A program made the translations under genes and the position numbers. The notes below the pieces were generated by a model. The model worked only from the letters and a program-made list of their open reading frames with translations, was not told where the DNA came from and did no database searches. Below are positions 9,861 to 18,659 of a stretch of 64,000 nt of DNA, piece after piece; position 1 is the stretch's first letter; each line of letters begins with the position of its first letter. Source of the DNA: Candidatus Aenigmatarchaeota archaeon (GTDB lineage Archaea; Aenigmatarchaeota; Aenigmatarchaeia; CG10238-14; SCSR01); contig JACPJU010000001.1 of the NCBI GenBank assembly GCA_016187385.1, forward strand, positions 525,144-589,143, in the 5' to 3' direction.

Positions 9861-10115
9861 ATGAAAATTGAAGAGAAGTACACCAAAGTGGGAGAAAGGG
9901 GCCAAATAGTAATACCCAAATCCATGAGAGATTCTGAACACATCAAACCCAATCAAATTCTACGTATTAAAAACATTCCTGGTGCAATTATAATAGAAAA
10001 ACCTTCGATTGTCAAATCCCCCGAAGAAAAAATCCTAGAGACACTTACTAAAATTAAAGTCAAGTTTACAGAAAAGGATTGGGAACAAGTGCATAAAGAG
10101 AGGGAAGAACGTTGA
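9861..10115 (+). CDS. vapB: VapB-like AbrB-family antitoxin
   Basis: 'EKYTKVGERGQIVIPKSMRDSEHIKPNQILRIKNIPGAIIIEKP'. Confidence 0.75.
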   Translation: MKIEEKYTKVGERGQIVIPKSMRDSEHIKPNQILRIKNIPGAIIIEKPSIVKSPEEKILETLTKIKVKFTEKDWEQVHKEREER

Positions 10116-10510
10116 ATTACTCGGCCGATACTTGGTTCTTTTTACAACTCGTTAATAAGCACTCCAAAGCGATAGCAATTTGGAAAGAAATAATAGAAGA
10201 CAAAAGCCGACTTTTAGTATCGACTGTTGTAATTGCCGAAACTGTTAAAAGATTTCTAATGAAGAATTTGAAAAAAGAATTAGAAGATTTATTGGTTAAT
10301 TTAAAAAATTCTGAAAAAATTTTGATAGCTGAAGTGACTACAGAAATAGCGAATGATGCTGGAAAGTATGCATATTCTTATGGTATGACAGTTGTAGACG
10401 GTATAATCCTTTCAACTGCATTGAAAATGGACTACAAGAATATTATTTCTATAGATGAACATTTTGAGCAGGCAGAAAAGCAGAAATTAATGAAAAGAAT
10501 ATTTTGGTGA
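10112..10510 (+). CDS. vapC: VapC-like PIN-domain toxin
   Basis: 'MNYSADTWFFLQLV...VVDGIILSTALKMDYKNIISIDEHFEQ'. Confidence 0.75.
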   Translation: MNYSADTWFFLQLVNKHSKAIAIWKEIIEDKSRLLVSTVVIAETVKRFLMKNLKKELEDLLVNLKNSEKILIAEVTTEIANDAGKYAYSYGMTVVDGIILSTALKMDYKNIISIDEHFEQAEKQKLMKRIFW

Positions 10511-10534
10511 GAATTGGTTTAGAAATATCTAGCT

Positions 10535-11257
10535 TTATCCCACAGCAGCGACATTCGTTCCGAACAAGTTGCCAAGTCCCAGACCTATGAAATAGCCTGA
10601 CAATGCAGCCAAGGTTCCTATCAATGAAAGCTCGAAACCGCTCCTGAACCAGCTTCCTACAGTCAGCCTTGCCTTTACCACGCCTACAAGAAACAGAACC
10701 AAAACAGACAGCAACAAAGATGTTATTATCGCATTCTGCACTGACAGCAACACAAACGGAACCAATGGAATTATAGAACCGATCAAAGTCGAGATGAAAA
10801 CAATCATGCCATTCCTTAAGGGATTGATTTTGGGCGATGATGACAGTCCCAATTCCTCGGTCATCATTGTATTCAGCCAGACCTTTCTGTTTGATGTTAT
10901 CTTGTTCACAACCTTGTTCAGGAGATTCCCTCTGAATCCTTTCTTGTGATAGATTCCCCTTATTTCATTTTCTTCAACTTCCGGTATTCTCTTTATCTCA
11001 TCTCTTTCCAGCTCCAACTGTTTCATATAGTATTCCTTGTCAGCCTTGGACGATGTGTATGCCACAGCGCCCATTGAGATTGTTTCTGCGAAGGTTGCCG
11101 CCAAGCCTGCTATAAGAACTATGCTCGTGCTGTTGGTCCCGCCCGCAACACCTAGAACAAGACCAAGAACATTCACAAGTCCGTCCTGCCCGCCCAGAAT
11201 AATGTCGCTTAGGTTGGAGCCGATAAAATGCCTTTCCGCATGCCCGATTCCTGACAT
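10535..11257 (-). CDS. VIT/CCC1-family membrane transporter-like protein
   Basis: 'SDIILGGQDGLVNVLGLVLGVAGGTNSTSIVLIAGLAATFAETISMGAVAYTS'. Confidence 0.85.
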   Translation of the reverse strand: MSGIGHAERHFIGSNLSDIILGGQDGLVNVLGLVLGVAGGTNSTSIVLIAGLAATFAETISMGAVAYTSSKADKEYYMKQLELERDEIKRIPEVEENEIRGIYHKKGFRGNLLNKVVNKITSNRKVWLNTMMTEELGLSSSPKINPLRNGMIVFISTLIGSIIPLVPFVLLSVQNAIITSLLLSVLVLFLVGVVKARLTVGSWFRSGFELSLIGTLAALSGYFIGLGLGNLFGTNVAAVG

Positions 11258-11291
11258 ATATCAATTATAAAGTCTTTTATTGAAATTGTTT

Positions 11292-11561
11292 TTAGAGCGA
11301 TTTAGATTTGCGCATTCTCGCATATTCTACAAGACATGCCACCACATAACTCACCATGACCAAAACAAAAACTTTGATTATGATGCTAATCTGGAAATAA
11401 GAAAATATGTTGAAGATCAGATCGGCTATCAGCAGAGGTACGCCGAAGATTTTCGCGATAATGATCTTGTTCAGTGTTAGTTTGAAAAATTCCCAGTTCA
11501 TGTTATCAGAAGAATATTTTGGATATTGAATTAAATAAGATGAGAAGCATTTTTTGCGCAA
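11292..11561 (-). CDS. small membrane protein (start uncertain, perhaps MNWEFFKL)
   Basis: hydrophobic ORF. Confidence 0.4.
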   Translation of the reverse strand: MRKKCFSSYLIQYPKYSSDNMNWEFFKLTLNKIIIAKIFGVPLLIADLIFNIFSYFQISIIIKVFVLVMVSYVVACLVEYARMRKSKSL

Positions 11562-11811
11562 GCCACACCGAAACTATTATTGTCAGAGCTGTACTGGAAA
11601 AAATGTCAAACGAGACTGCAATCATGTATATGCCTACAAGAATGTCAACTTTGCTTGCGAAATCCTTCAGTGCAAAAAGAGCGCCCTTCGCTATCAGATA
11701 TATCGCATTATACAGGATCAGTTCGGGCGAGAACCAGCCGAATATAGCGTGTGAGACTAGGATGAATGCTGTCAATACGTCCAAGATTGTCAGCAGGATG
11801 TGCACGACCAT
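11506..11811 (-). CDS. small membrane protein, 101 aa
   Basis: hydrophobic ORF. Confidence 0.5.
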   Translation of the reverse strand: MVVHILLTILDVLTAFILVSHAIFGWFSPELILYNAIYLIAKGALFALKDFASKVDILVGIYMIAVSFDIFSSTALTIIVSVWLAQKMLLILFNSISKIFF

Positions 11812-11917
11812 TTGATAAATTAACGATGCTGTAGATTTAATGTTTGTGTTAGTCCAACAGGCAAATATTTAAAAATATGCTCACTTTATAATCATTATAT
11901 AAATCAGGGGATAGAGT

Positions 11918-12493
11918 GTGGCTAAATATCCTAGAATAGCTGACGATATAAGAGAAAGGATAAAGAAGGGTGAATTCGAGCCAGATAAGAAACTCCCGAG
12001 TATTAGTAAGTTTTGCGATGAATACAAAATATCATCCGCTACTGCCCAAAAGGCCATAGGGGTTCTGAAAGGAGAAGGCTTGGTTTGGTCAGTTCCCACT
12101 CAGGGAATTTATCTTTCCAACGGGAAGGCAATATCATCAAGGTATGCGAGAGCATGTGAGATAGAGCAAACTCTTAGGGAAAGACTAATGTCTAGAGTAT
12201 ATGGATATAAATTCCCATCGACACGAGAATTGATGTCGGAATTCGAAGTGGGTAGCTACATAGCTTTAGGCGTTATACACAATCTTGAGCGGTCCAAGTC
12301 AATTTACAGGCCATCTAAATATGGAAAAATCTATACAAGCGAAGAAGCGATGAAAGAATATTGGGCACTGTTTATTATGGAGATGTATCCTCATATAACA
12401 AGGAGAGGAGAACTCGCTCAAATAGATCCACCACTTTACAGGCGACTTATGAGGTACGGCCATGTATTGAATGAGATAATGCCTGCCGCATAA
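11918..12493 (+). CDS. GntR-type HTH transcriptional regulator
   Basis: 'IADDIRERIKKGEFEPDKKLPSISKFCDEYKISSATAQKAIGVLKGEGLV'. Confidence 0.75.
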   Translation: MAKYPRIADDIRERIKKGEFEPDKKLPSISKFCDEYKISSATAQKAIGVLKGEGLVWSVPTQGIYLSNGKAISSRYARACEIEQTLRERLMSRVYGYKFPSTRELMSEFEVGSYIALGVIHNLERSKSIYRPSKYGKIYTSEEAMKEYWALFIMEMYPHITRRGELAQIDPPLYRRLMRYGHVLNEIMPAA

Positions 12494-12502
12494 TCTAAAT
12501 TG

Positions 12503-13147
12503 TTATTCCAGAAGTTTTTCAGAATTTTGTAATCGAAGAATCAAGGAATTCATAAATCGTGTAGCATAAGCACCATCCACAATCCTGTGGTCGAATGAAA
12601 GCGACAACGGCAACACCTTTCTTATTTCAATCTTCCCTTCAACAACAACAGGCTTGTCGTATATCATCCCCAGTCCGAGGATGGCAGCTTCCGGATAGTT
12701 TATTATCGGCGTAGCGAATGTACCTCCGATGCTTCCATAGTTTGTTATAGAAAATGTGCCGCCTTTCATGTCCTGCAAATCCAATTTTCTCTCTCTCGCC
12801 TTGTCGGACAATTCTTTCAATTCCTTGGCGATGTCGAGAATGCTTTTCATGTCAACGCCTTTTATCACAGGAACTACCAATCCTTCACCGTCGACATCAA
12901 CAGCAAAACCGAAGTTGTAATATTTCTTCACAATGATTTCTTCGTTCTCTTCATCAAGAGTGGAATTGACCAAAGGGAATTCTTTCATCGCAGCAAGACA
13001 CGCTTTCATGATGAACGGAAGATAAGTAAGTTTTATTCCCTGCTGTTCTGCCTTGACCTTTTCATTCTCACGTATCTTCACAAGTTCGGTCACATCCGCC
13101 TCGTCCATTGTTGTAACATGCGGTGCGTGCTTTACGGATTCTACCAT
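12503..13147 (-). CDS. dihydrolipoyl acyltransferase (E2), catalytic domain part
   Basis: 'MVESVKHAPHVTTMDEADVTELVKIRE...SFDHRIVDGAYATRFM'. Confidence 0.88.
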   Translation of the reverse strand: MVESVKHAPHVTTMDEADVTELVKIRENEKVKAEQQGIKLTYLPFIMKACLAAMKEFPLVNSTLDEENEEIIVKKYYNFGFAVDVDGEGLVVPVIKGVDMKSILDIAKELKELSDKARERKLDLQDMKGGTFSITNYGSIGGTFATPIINYPEAAILGLGMIYDKPVVVEGKIEIRKVLPLSLSFDHRIVDGAYATRFMNSLILRLQNSEKLLE

Positions 13148-13167
13148 GTGTTTTGCGGTTGCTTTCC

Positions 13168-13680
13168 TTATGTCGCTTTTCTTACATCATCTTCTATTAT
13201 TCTTCCATCAGGACCAGTGCCTGTGATTTTTGTTATGTCTACCCCCAAATCCTTGGCAAGTTTTCGAACAACGGGAGTCGCCAATATAGTTGCCTCTTCC
13301 ACAGATCTGGATGCAATAACAGGTTTCGGTTTTATTTCATCGTCTTCTGGTGCTTCTTCAAGATAACCCACAGCACCAGCAGCCTTGAATTTGGGCTCCT
13401 TCCTTTCAACAGTCTTTTCTTCTACACTTTCTCCTTCATCTCCGATAACGAACAAAGTCTGGCCAACCTTGACAGTCTCTCCTTCCCTGAAGTTGATTTT
13501 CAACACTGTGCCAGAATAAGGCGACGGTATTTCTGCGACAGCCTTGTCAGTCTCCACTTCGCCGACTACCTGGTGCTCCTCTACTTTGTCTCCTTCCTTG
13601 ACATACCATTTGACTATCTCCCCCTCTTCTATACCTTCTCCTATGTCAGGGAATTTGAACTCTTTGGGCATTTTATTCAC
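13168..13680 (-). CDS. dihydrolipoyl acyltransferase (E2), lipoyl plus peripheral subunit-binding domain part
   Basis: 'GEVETDKAVAEIPSPYSGTV'; 'ATPVVRKLAKDLGVDITKITGTGPDGRIIEDDVRKAT*'. Confidence 0.88.
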   Translation of the reverse strand: MNKMPKEFKFPDIGEGIEEGEIVKWYVKEGDKVEEHQVVGEVETDKAVAEIPSPYSGTVLKINFREGETVKVGQTLFVIGDEGESVEEKTVERKEPKFKAAGAVGYLEEAPEDDEIKPKPVIASRSVEEATILATPVVRKLAKDLGVDITKITGTGPDGRIIEDDVRKAT

Positions 13681-13683
13681 ATT

Positions 13684-13935
13684 TTAATAATGGATTCTAC
13701 CTCTTGCATCTAATTTGACAACTTCAATAACCCTTTTATCAAAATAGACATCGATAATGATTCTGAAATCACCTGTCCTTACCCTATAAGTTATTTCTCC
13801 TATTTTCTTTATATCCAGACCTTTAGGGAAATCAACCAATTCATTTAATTTCTTAATTAATTTATTTTGAAGATCAGACGGATATTTGGTTATTTTCTTC
13901 CTTGTTCTCTCAGGGATTACAACTGAAAAAGTCAT
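13684..13935 (-). CDS. RelE/ParE-like toxin
   Basis: 'MTFSVVIPERTRKKITKYPSDLQNKLIKKLNEL...YRVRTGDFRIIIDVYFDKRVIEVVKLDARGRIHY'. Confidence 0.75.
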   Translation of the reverse strand: MTFSVVIPERTRKKITKYPSDLQNKLIKKLNELVDFPKGLDIKKIGEITYRVRTGDFRIIIDVYFDKRVIEVVKLDARGRIHY

Positions 13936-14141
13936 TTGCTTCGCAACTCTTTTTTTAGCTGTTCCAGAGTTACATACTTCCCTTCCTTTATTTCTTCCCG
14001 TGATTTCTTTATCTCTTCCCAGTCTTTCGGTGTTAATTGGTCTTCGACAAGCATGGACTCTACCCTCAGCAAGTGACGTTTAACATCCTTTATTTCATTC
14101 AGAAATTGTTTCATAATCCCGAATTCTTTCGGTTGTTTCAT
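13932..14141 (-). CDS. cognate antitoxin of RelE-like toxin
   Basis: 4-nt overlap with the toxin; C-term 'EGKYVTLEQLKKELRSK'. Confidence 0.6.
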   Translation of the reverse strand: MKQPKEFGIMKQFLNEIKDVKRHLLRVESMLVEDQLTPKDWEEIKKSREEIKEGKYVTLEQLKKELRSK

Positions 14142-14192
14142 AAGTAACTATCTGACTGGATTTATTTAAATAATTTGATAGTAAAAGATGCA

Positions 14193-14408
14193 TCAAGAAC
14201 GAGAAGGGACATATCTTGCATCTCTCCATTTTCTTATCGTTTCTGTCATTGATTCTTTATCTTTCCCCTTCGTTTTTTCTCTTATTTTGTCCATTGCTTC
14301 GGATGCCCTTTTTATTTTATTATAATCTCTAAATCTGGATAACGTAATAAATTCGAATCTTTTGACATATGTTCTTAGGACATTTGTCCTTTTTGTTTCT
14401 TGTTTCAT
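14193..14408 (-). CDS. small basic protein, possible orphan antitoxin
   Basis: 71 aa charged ORF in a TA-rich patch. Confidence 0.3.
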   Translation of the reverse strand: MKQETKRTNVLRTYVKRFEFITLSRFRDYNKIKRASEAMDKIREKTKGKDKESMTETIRKWRDARYVPSRS

Positions 14409-14491
14409 AATTATTATTTGAAGATGTTATTTAAGCTTTTTGGCATTTTATCTTATTCCTGTTTGTATTGTAAGATAGAAAAGTATTTAGC

Positions 14492-14513
14492 TGATGAGAT
14501 ACGTATCTCATCA
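14492..14513. promoter_or_regulatory. 22-bp perfect palindrome abutting a start codon
   Basis: TGATGAGATACGTATCTCATCA, last base is the A of ATG 14513. Confidence 0.7.
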
Positions 14514-14725
14514 TGAAAAAAGAGTTTGTTTTAATATTTGATGTGCCGAGAGACTTGCATAAGGTAGAATTGAAAGTGAATCGGGATTTGCATAGACATG
14601 AAGCTAAAATGGTGCAACATTCTGTCTGGAGACACAGTGATTTATCCAGATTAATAGAAATAGCAACTTTCATCAAGAAATCTGGCGGCAGTGCAACTAT
14701 TTTGGAAGAGAAATTAATTTTCTAA
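14513..14725 (+). CDS. small Cas2/VapD-like ferredoxin-fold protein (tentative)
   Basis: 70 aa; 'FVLIFDVPRDLHKVELKVNRDLHRHEAKMVQHSVWR...GGSATILEEKLIF' resembles the Cas2 D..vQ.SVW pattern. Confidence 0.4.
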   Translation: MKKEFVLIFDVPRDLHKVELKVNRDLHRHEAKMVQHSVWRHSDLSRLIEIATFIKKSGGSATILEEKLIF

Positions 14726-16323
14726 TTTCTATATCTTTTATCAAATACTCTACTAATTGAATCCGACGCTTCGCCTTTTGTTATATTAGGACTATAAACT
14801 ATCCCATATCTATCCAAAGTATCTAGTTGCTTTCTGGTAGCAGGATCCATACGCCAGCGAGCATTCTTAATTATTAAACCCAACTCTCCTCTAGTTTTTT
14901 CTTCTGCTATGTTTTCTGCAATTCCAAACGCCCATGACAAAGGTACATCTCTTCTAGTAATTTCTTTTATTGTTCTATCTTGGCTTCTGTAACCAACATT
15001 CCACCCACCATTACGATAAAATACACCCACCCTTCCATAAGGACCCAAATCTAAATAAAATACATCTTTCTCCGTCTGCTTCCAGATGTATCTTGATCGC
15101 CTAAACAAATCTACAGGTTCAGCACCAACTAATTCAACAGGTGGACCTGTAGGCATGAATCTTTCCTCCTTTTTCAATACATCCAAAACACTTTTGCTCG
15201 CATCATAAGGAATTTCTCTCCCCAACAGATCTGGCAAATGATCTAATTTATGCCTTCGAGAAACGTCTGCTATGTCAATAATCAGGCAATCAGCTTTCCC
15301 AGGAAAAGTGCGAGTGCCCCTTCCAATCATTTGCGTATACATCACAGGCGATTTCGTAGGTCTGGCCAAAATTATGCAGTCTATCGCAGGCTCGTCAAAA
15401 CCTTCAGTGAGCAATTGACAATTACAAAGGACTTTTATTTCCTGATTGTGGAATTTTCTTAATGTTGATTTACGTTCATGATAAGGCATTTCGCCAGAAA
15501 TTGAAGTAGAGTCAACTCCATTGTTTCTAAAAGCTTCTGCCAAATCTTCCGCATGCTTGACATTAGCAGTAAAACATAAAGCCAATCTATCCTCGCCATA
15601 GTTCAGGTAGCTTTCTACTATCAATCTATTGCGATTAACTGTATTGATGGCATCAGCCAAATCTCTTTCATAGAAATCATCGCCAAATGTCTGTATGTTA
15701 TCCAAATCTATAGAAGTTTTGACACGCAACGCCCTCAGGTCACAAAGATAACCATCCATAATCATCTCCGAAATTGTTTTTTTATAAACAACCTGGTCGA
15801 AAGCTTCTTCCAAAGCCTTTTCATCTGAACGGAAAGGTGTAGCAGTTACACCCAAAGACAGCAAATCTTTTCTTGGAAGTTCTAAATGTTCGTATACCCT
15901 CAAATAGGAAGTAGCGGCTGCATGATGAGCTTCGTCAGTCGCAAGAAATCCAAATTCCTTCCCCAATTGTTCCAATCTTCTCCTTTGCGATAATGTCTGT
16001 ATGCTGGCAACTATTACACGAGCATCAATCTCATTTCTATCAGCTTTGACGACACCAGGCTCAGCTTCAGGCCATATCACATACAATTTTTCAAGTGCTT
16101 GTTCCAGCAATTCGTCTCGGTGAACAAGAATTAAACTTCGTCCATCCGTTCTTTTAGCTTCCTCACAAAAAATAACAGTCTTTCCACTCCCAGTCGGCAA
16201 AGACACGAGTGGTCTGTCTATTCCAGATTCTCGCGAGTTTTTTATAGCATCCAGACATTCTATTTGATAATCACGCAATGTTAATGCCGCCATACTCATA
16301 GAAAAGATAACGTAGCATAACAA
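14722..16323 (-). CDS. SF2 DEAD/DEAH-box helicase
   Basis: 'LRDYQIECLDAI...VSLPTGSGKTVIFCEEAKR...ATDEAHHAAA...QMIGRGTRTFPGK'. Confidence 0.88.
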   Translation of the reverse strand: MLCYVIFSMSMAALTLRDYQIECLDAIKNSRESGIDRPLVSLPTGSGKTVIFCEEAKRTDGRSLILVHRDELLEQALEKLYVIWPEAEPGVVKADRNEIDARVIVASIQTLSQRRRLEQLGKEFGFLATDEAHHAAATSYLRVYEHLELPRKDLLSLGVTATPFRSDEKALEEAFDQVVYKKTISEMIMDGYLCDLRALRVKTSIDLDNIQTFGDDFYERDLADAINTVNRNRLIVESYLNYGEDRLALCFTANVKHAEDLAEAFRNNGVDSTSISGEMPYHERKSTLRKFHNQEIKVLCNCQLLTEGFDEPAIDCIILARPTKSPVMYTQMIGRGTRTFPGKADCLIIDIADVSRRHKLDHLPDLLGREIPYDASKSVLDVLKKEERFMPTGPPVELVGAEPVDLFRRSRYIWKQTEKDVFYLDLGPYGRVGVFYRNGGWNVGYRSQDRTIKEITRRDVPLSWAFGIAENIAEEKTRGELGLIIKNARWRMDPATRKQLDTLDRYGIVYSPNITKGEASDSISRVFDKRYRN

Positions 16324-16336
16324 TAATAAAGCTTAA

Positions 16337-17308
16337 TTAAAACTCCATCACATTCTCAATAGCTCTGTTAATCCTCGTCACATCAGGAATGTAATAATTC
16401 TCCAGCTTCGGCAAAGGCATAGGTATGTCATAACCGGTAACCCTTGCAACAGGCGCCTCCAAATTCAGCAGTGCCTGATCATTAATCGTAGCAATCAGTT
16501 CAGCACCATAACCGCATGTCCTCGGAGCTTCATGCACAACTACAGCTCTTCCAGTCTTCTTCACAGAATCAATTATGGTCTTGCGGTCAACAGGATACAA
16601 TGTCAACAGGTCAAGAATCTCAACAGAATACTTTCCCGCCAATTGCTCGACAGCTTCGCGCACAATCTTCTGCATAGCACCCCATGCTATGACGGTAACA
16701 TCGCTGCCTTCCTGTACAACTTCAGCCTTGTTCAATGGAATCGTATACTCATCCTCGGGAACTTCTTCCTTGATAGCGCGATAAATTCTCTTAGGCTCGA
16801 GAAAAACAACAGGGTCGGAATCGCGAATAGAAGAAACCAACAAACCTTTCGCATTGTATGGTCCTGATGGTGTGACAACTTTTATCCCAGGTATGTGCGT
16901 GAAGAACGCTTCCAAAGATTCCGAATGATGTTCCAATGCCCTGATGCCTCCGCCGTGAGGAACTCTCAACACTAAAGGCACATGCCATCTTCCCTGCGAT
17001 CTCTTTCTCATCCTTCCAGCATGGTTATACAATTGATCCAACATTGGTAATGAAAAACCATCGAATTGAACTTCTGGTACAGGCTTCATGCCTGCGATGG
17101 CCATTCCAATTGAAACAGAAATTATCCCGACTTCAGCCAATGGAGTATCAATAACACGATTATCGCCAAACTGCTGCCACAAACCTTCCGTAACCCTGAA
17201 CACCCCACCATCCTTGCCAATGTCCTCGCCCAGAAGAACCACATTAGGGTCTCTTGTCATTTCCTGCTTCAATGCGAGATTGATTGACTGGACTAGATTC
17301 AATTTCAT
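16337..17308 (-). CDS. pyruvate/2-oxoacid dehydrogenase E1 beta
   Basis: 'LNLVQSINLALKQEMTRDPNVVLLGEDIGKDGGVFRVTEGL'. Confidence 0.93.
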   Translation of the reverse strand: MKLNLVQSINLALKQEMTRDPNVVLLGEDIGKDGGVFRVTEGLWQQFGDNRVIDTPLAEVGIISVSIGMAIAGMKPVPEVQFDGFSLPMLDQLYNHAGRMRKRSQGRWHVPLVLRVPHGGGIRALEHHSESLEAFFTHIPGIKVVTPSGPYNAKGLLVSSIRDSDPVVFLEPKRIYRAIKEEVPEDEYTIPLNKAEVVQEGSDVTVIAWGAMQKIVREAVEQLAGKYSVEILDLLTLYPVDRKTIIDSVKKTGRAVVVHEAPRTCGYGAELIATINDQALLNLEAPVARVTGYDIPMPLPKLENYYIPDVTRINRAIENVMEF

Positions 17309-17571
17309 CTTTTCACCTTATTGAAAATCCAAATAATTGTTGCTGAAGCTAAATACCAGAATACAATGTCAATAATGAAATTAAGCCACAAGAACTCAAC
17401 ACCTGTTCCAACAGGCCAAAATTTTAGTGGCGTACCACCCAAAACTCCTCCATGAGAAACATAATTAGGAATAAAGAAATAATTTATACCCGCCATTAAT
17501 ATCAAAAATAAAATAATTTTTCCAACTGTCGGTTTCAAAAATTCTATTAGATTATATATCATATTTATCAC
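17305..17571 (-). CDS. small membrane protein between E1 alpha and E1 beta
   Basis: 88 aa hydrophobic; 4-nt overlaps with both flanking genes. Confidence 0.65.
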   Translation of the reverse strand: MINMIYNLIEFLKPTVGKIILFLILMAGINYFFIPNYVSHGGVLGGTPLKFWPVGTGVEFLWLNFIIDIVFWYLASATIIWIFNKVKR

Positions 17572-18626
17572 TCAAAATCTTTTCTCTGTTCTTCTATCTC
17601 AGGCGGCAGTTCTTCATAAATATTTGTAAACATATCAAGCGGCGAAGGCGGCGGAACAGATTCAAACTTTTTCACAGCCTCGCTGACCTGAGCCTTAGCA
17701 TTATCCCATACTTCCTTATCATAAGCTTCATTCCAAATCCCCTCATCTTCCATGTATTTCTTCAATCTCTCGATAGGATCCCTGTGCTTCCACCATTCGA
17801 CCTCACTCGGATCGCGATATTTCTTCCAATCATCCGCAGTTGTGTGATTCTCCATTCGATAAGTATAGCATTCAATCAGCGTAGGTCCTTTTCCCACCCT
17901 TGCCTTTTCAATTGCACCCTTGACAACCTTGTAAACAGCAAAAACATCATTTCCATCCACACGAGCACCATCAATGCCGTATGCAATAGCCTTCTGCGCT
18001 ATCGTCTCAGCCGCAGTCTGTTTTTTCACAGGAACTGATATCGCCCACTGGTTGTTCTGGCAGATGAAAACACACGGGACCTGAAATACGCCAGCAAAAT
18101 CAAGACCTTCGTGAAAATCCCCCTTGCTTGTCGCGCCATCCCCGAAATAAACAACAGCAACAGATTTCTTCTCCGTCAATTTGTTGGCCAGTGCTATTCC
18201 TACAGCATGCGGCACCTGGCTACCGACAGGAATCGAAACAGGCAGTGCATTCATTCCATCAGGAATCTTCATCCCCCTTTCATCTCCAGCCCAATAAAGA
18301 TAAAGTGTCTCCATAGGAAAACCTCGAGTGATGAACACACCATTCTCACGATAAGATGGAACAAACCAGTCTTCATCTTCCAATGCGAGGGCGGAACCGA
18401 TTTGCGACGCTTCTTGCCCCATTAGCGAAGCATAAGTAAGCATTCTTCCCTCACGTTGCAGCTTCAGTGCAATATCATCAAACACACGAGCAAGAACCAT
18501 TGATTCGTACATTCTTTTGATGTCGTCATCCTTCAGCTGCGGCATCTCCCTCGTGTTTGCAATCCTGCCGTCTTCGTTTAGAATCTGGAATATTTCCAAG
18601 TCGATATTCATTTCTTTTTTCGGCAT
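17568..18626 (-). CDS. pyruvate/2-oxoacid dehydrogenase E1 alpha
   Basis: TPP motif 'VVYFGDGATSKGDFHEGLDFAGVFQVPCVFICQNNQWAIS'. Confidence 0.93.
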   Translation of the reverse strand: MPKKEMNIDLEIFQILNEDGRIANTREMPQLKDDDIKRMYESMVLARVFDDIALKLQREGRMLTYASLMGQEASQIGSALALEDEDWFVPSYRENGVFITRGFPMETLYLYWAGDERGMKIPDGMNALPVSIPVGSQVPHAVGIALANKLTEKKSVAVVYFGDGATSKGDFHEGLDFAGVFQVPCVFICQNNQWAISVPVKKQTAAETIAQKAIAYGIDGARVDGNDVFAVYKVVKGAIEKARVGKGPTLIECYTYRMENHTTADDWKKYRDPSEVEWWKHRDPIERLKKYMEDEGIWNEAYDKEVWDNAKAQVSEAVKKFESVPPPSPLDMFTNIYEELPPEIEEQRKDFE

Positions 18627-18659
18627 ATACCTTAACTTGAGATTTTTACTTTAATAAAG

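Noticed and set aside
11812-12560. Possible E2 3'-end remnant left of the GntR-type gene
   Set aside because: No recognisable copy of the NSEKLLE* tail in 11812-11917.
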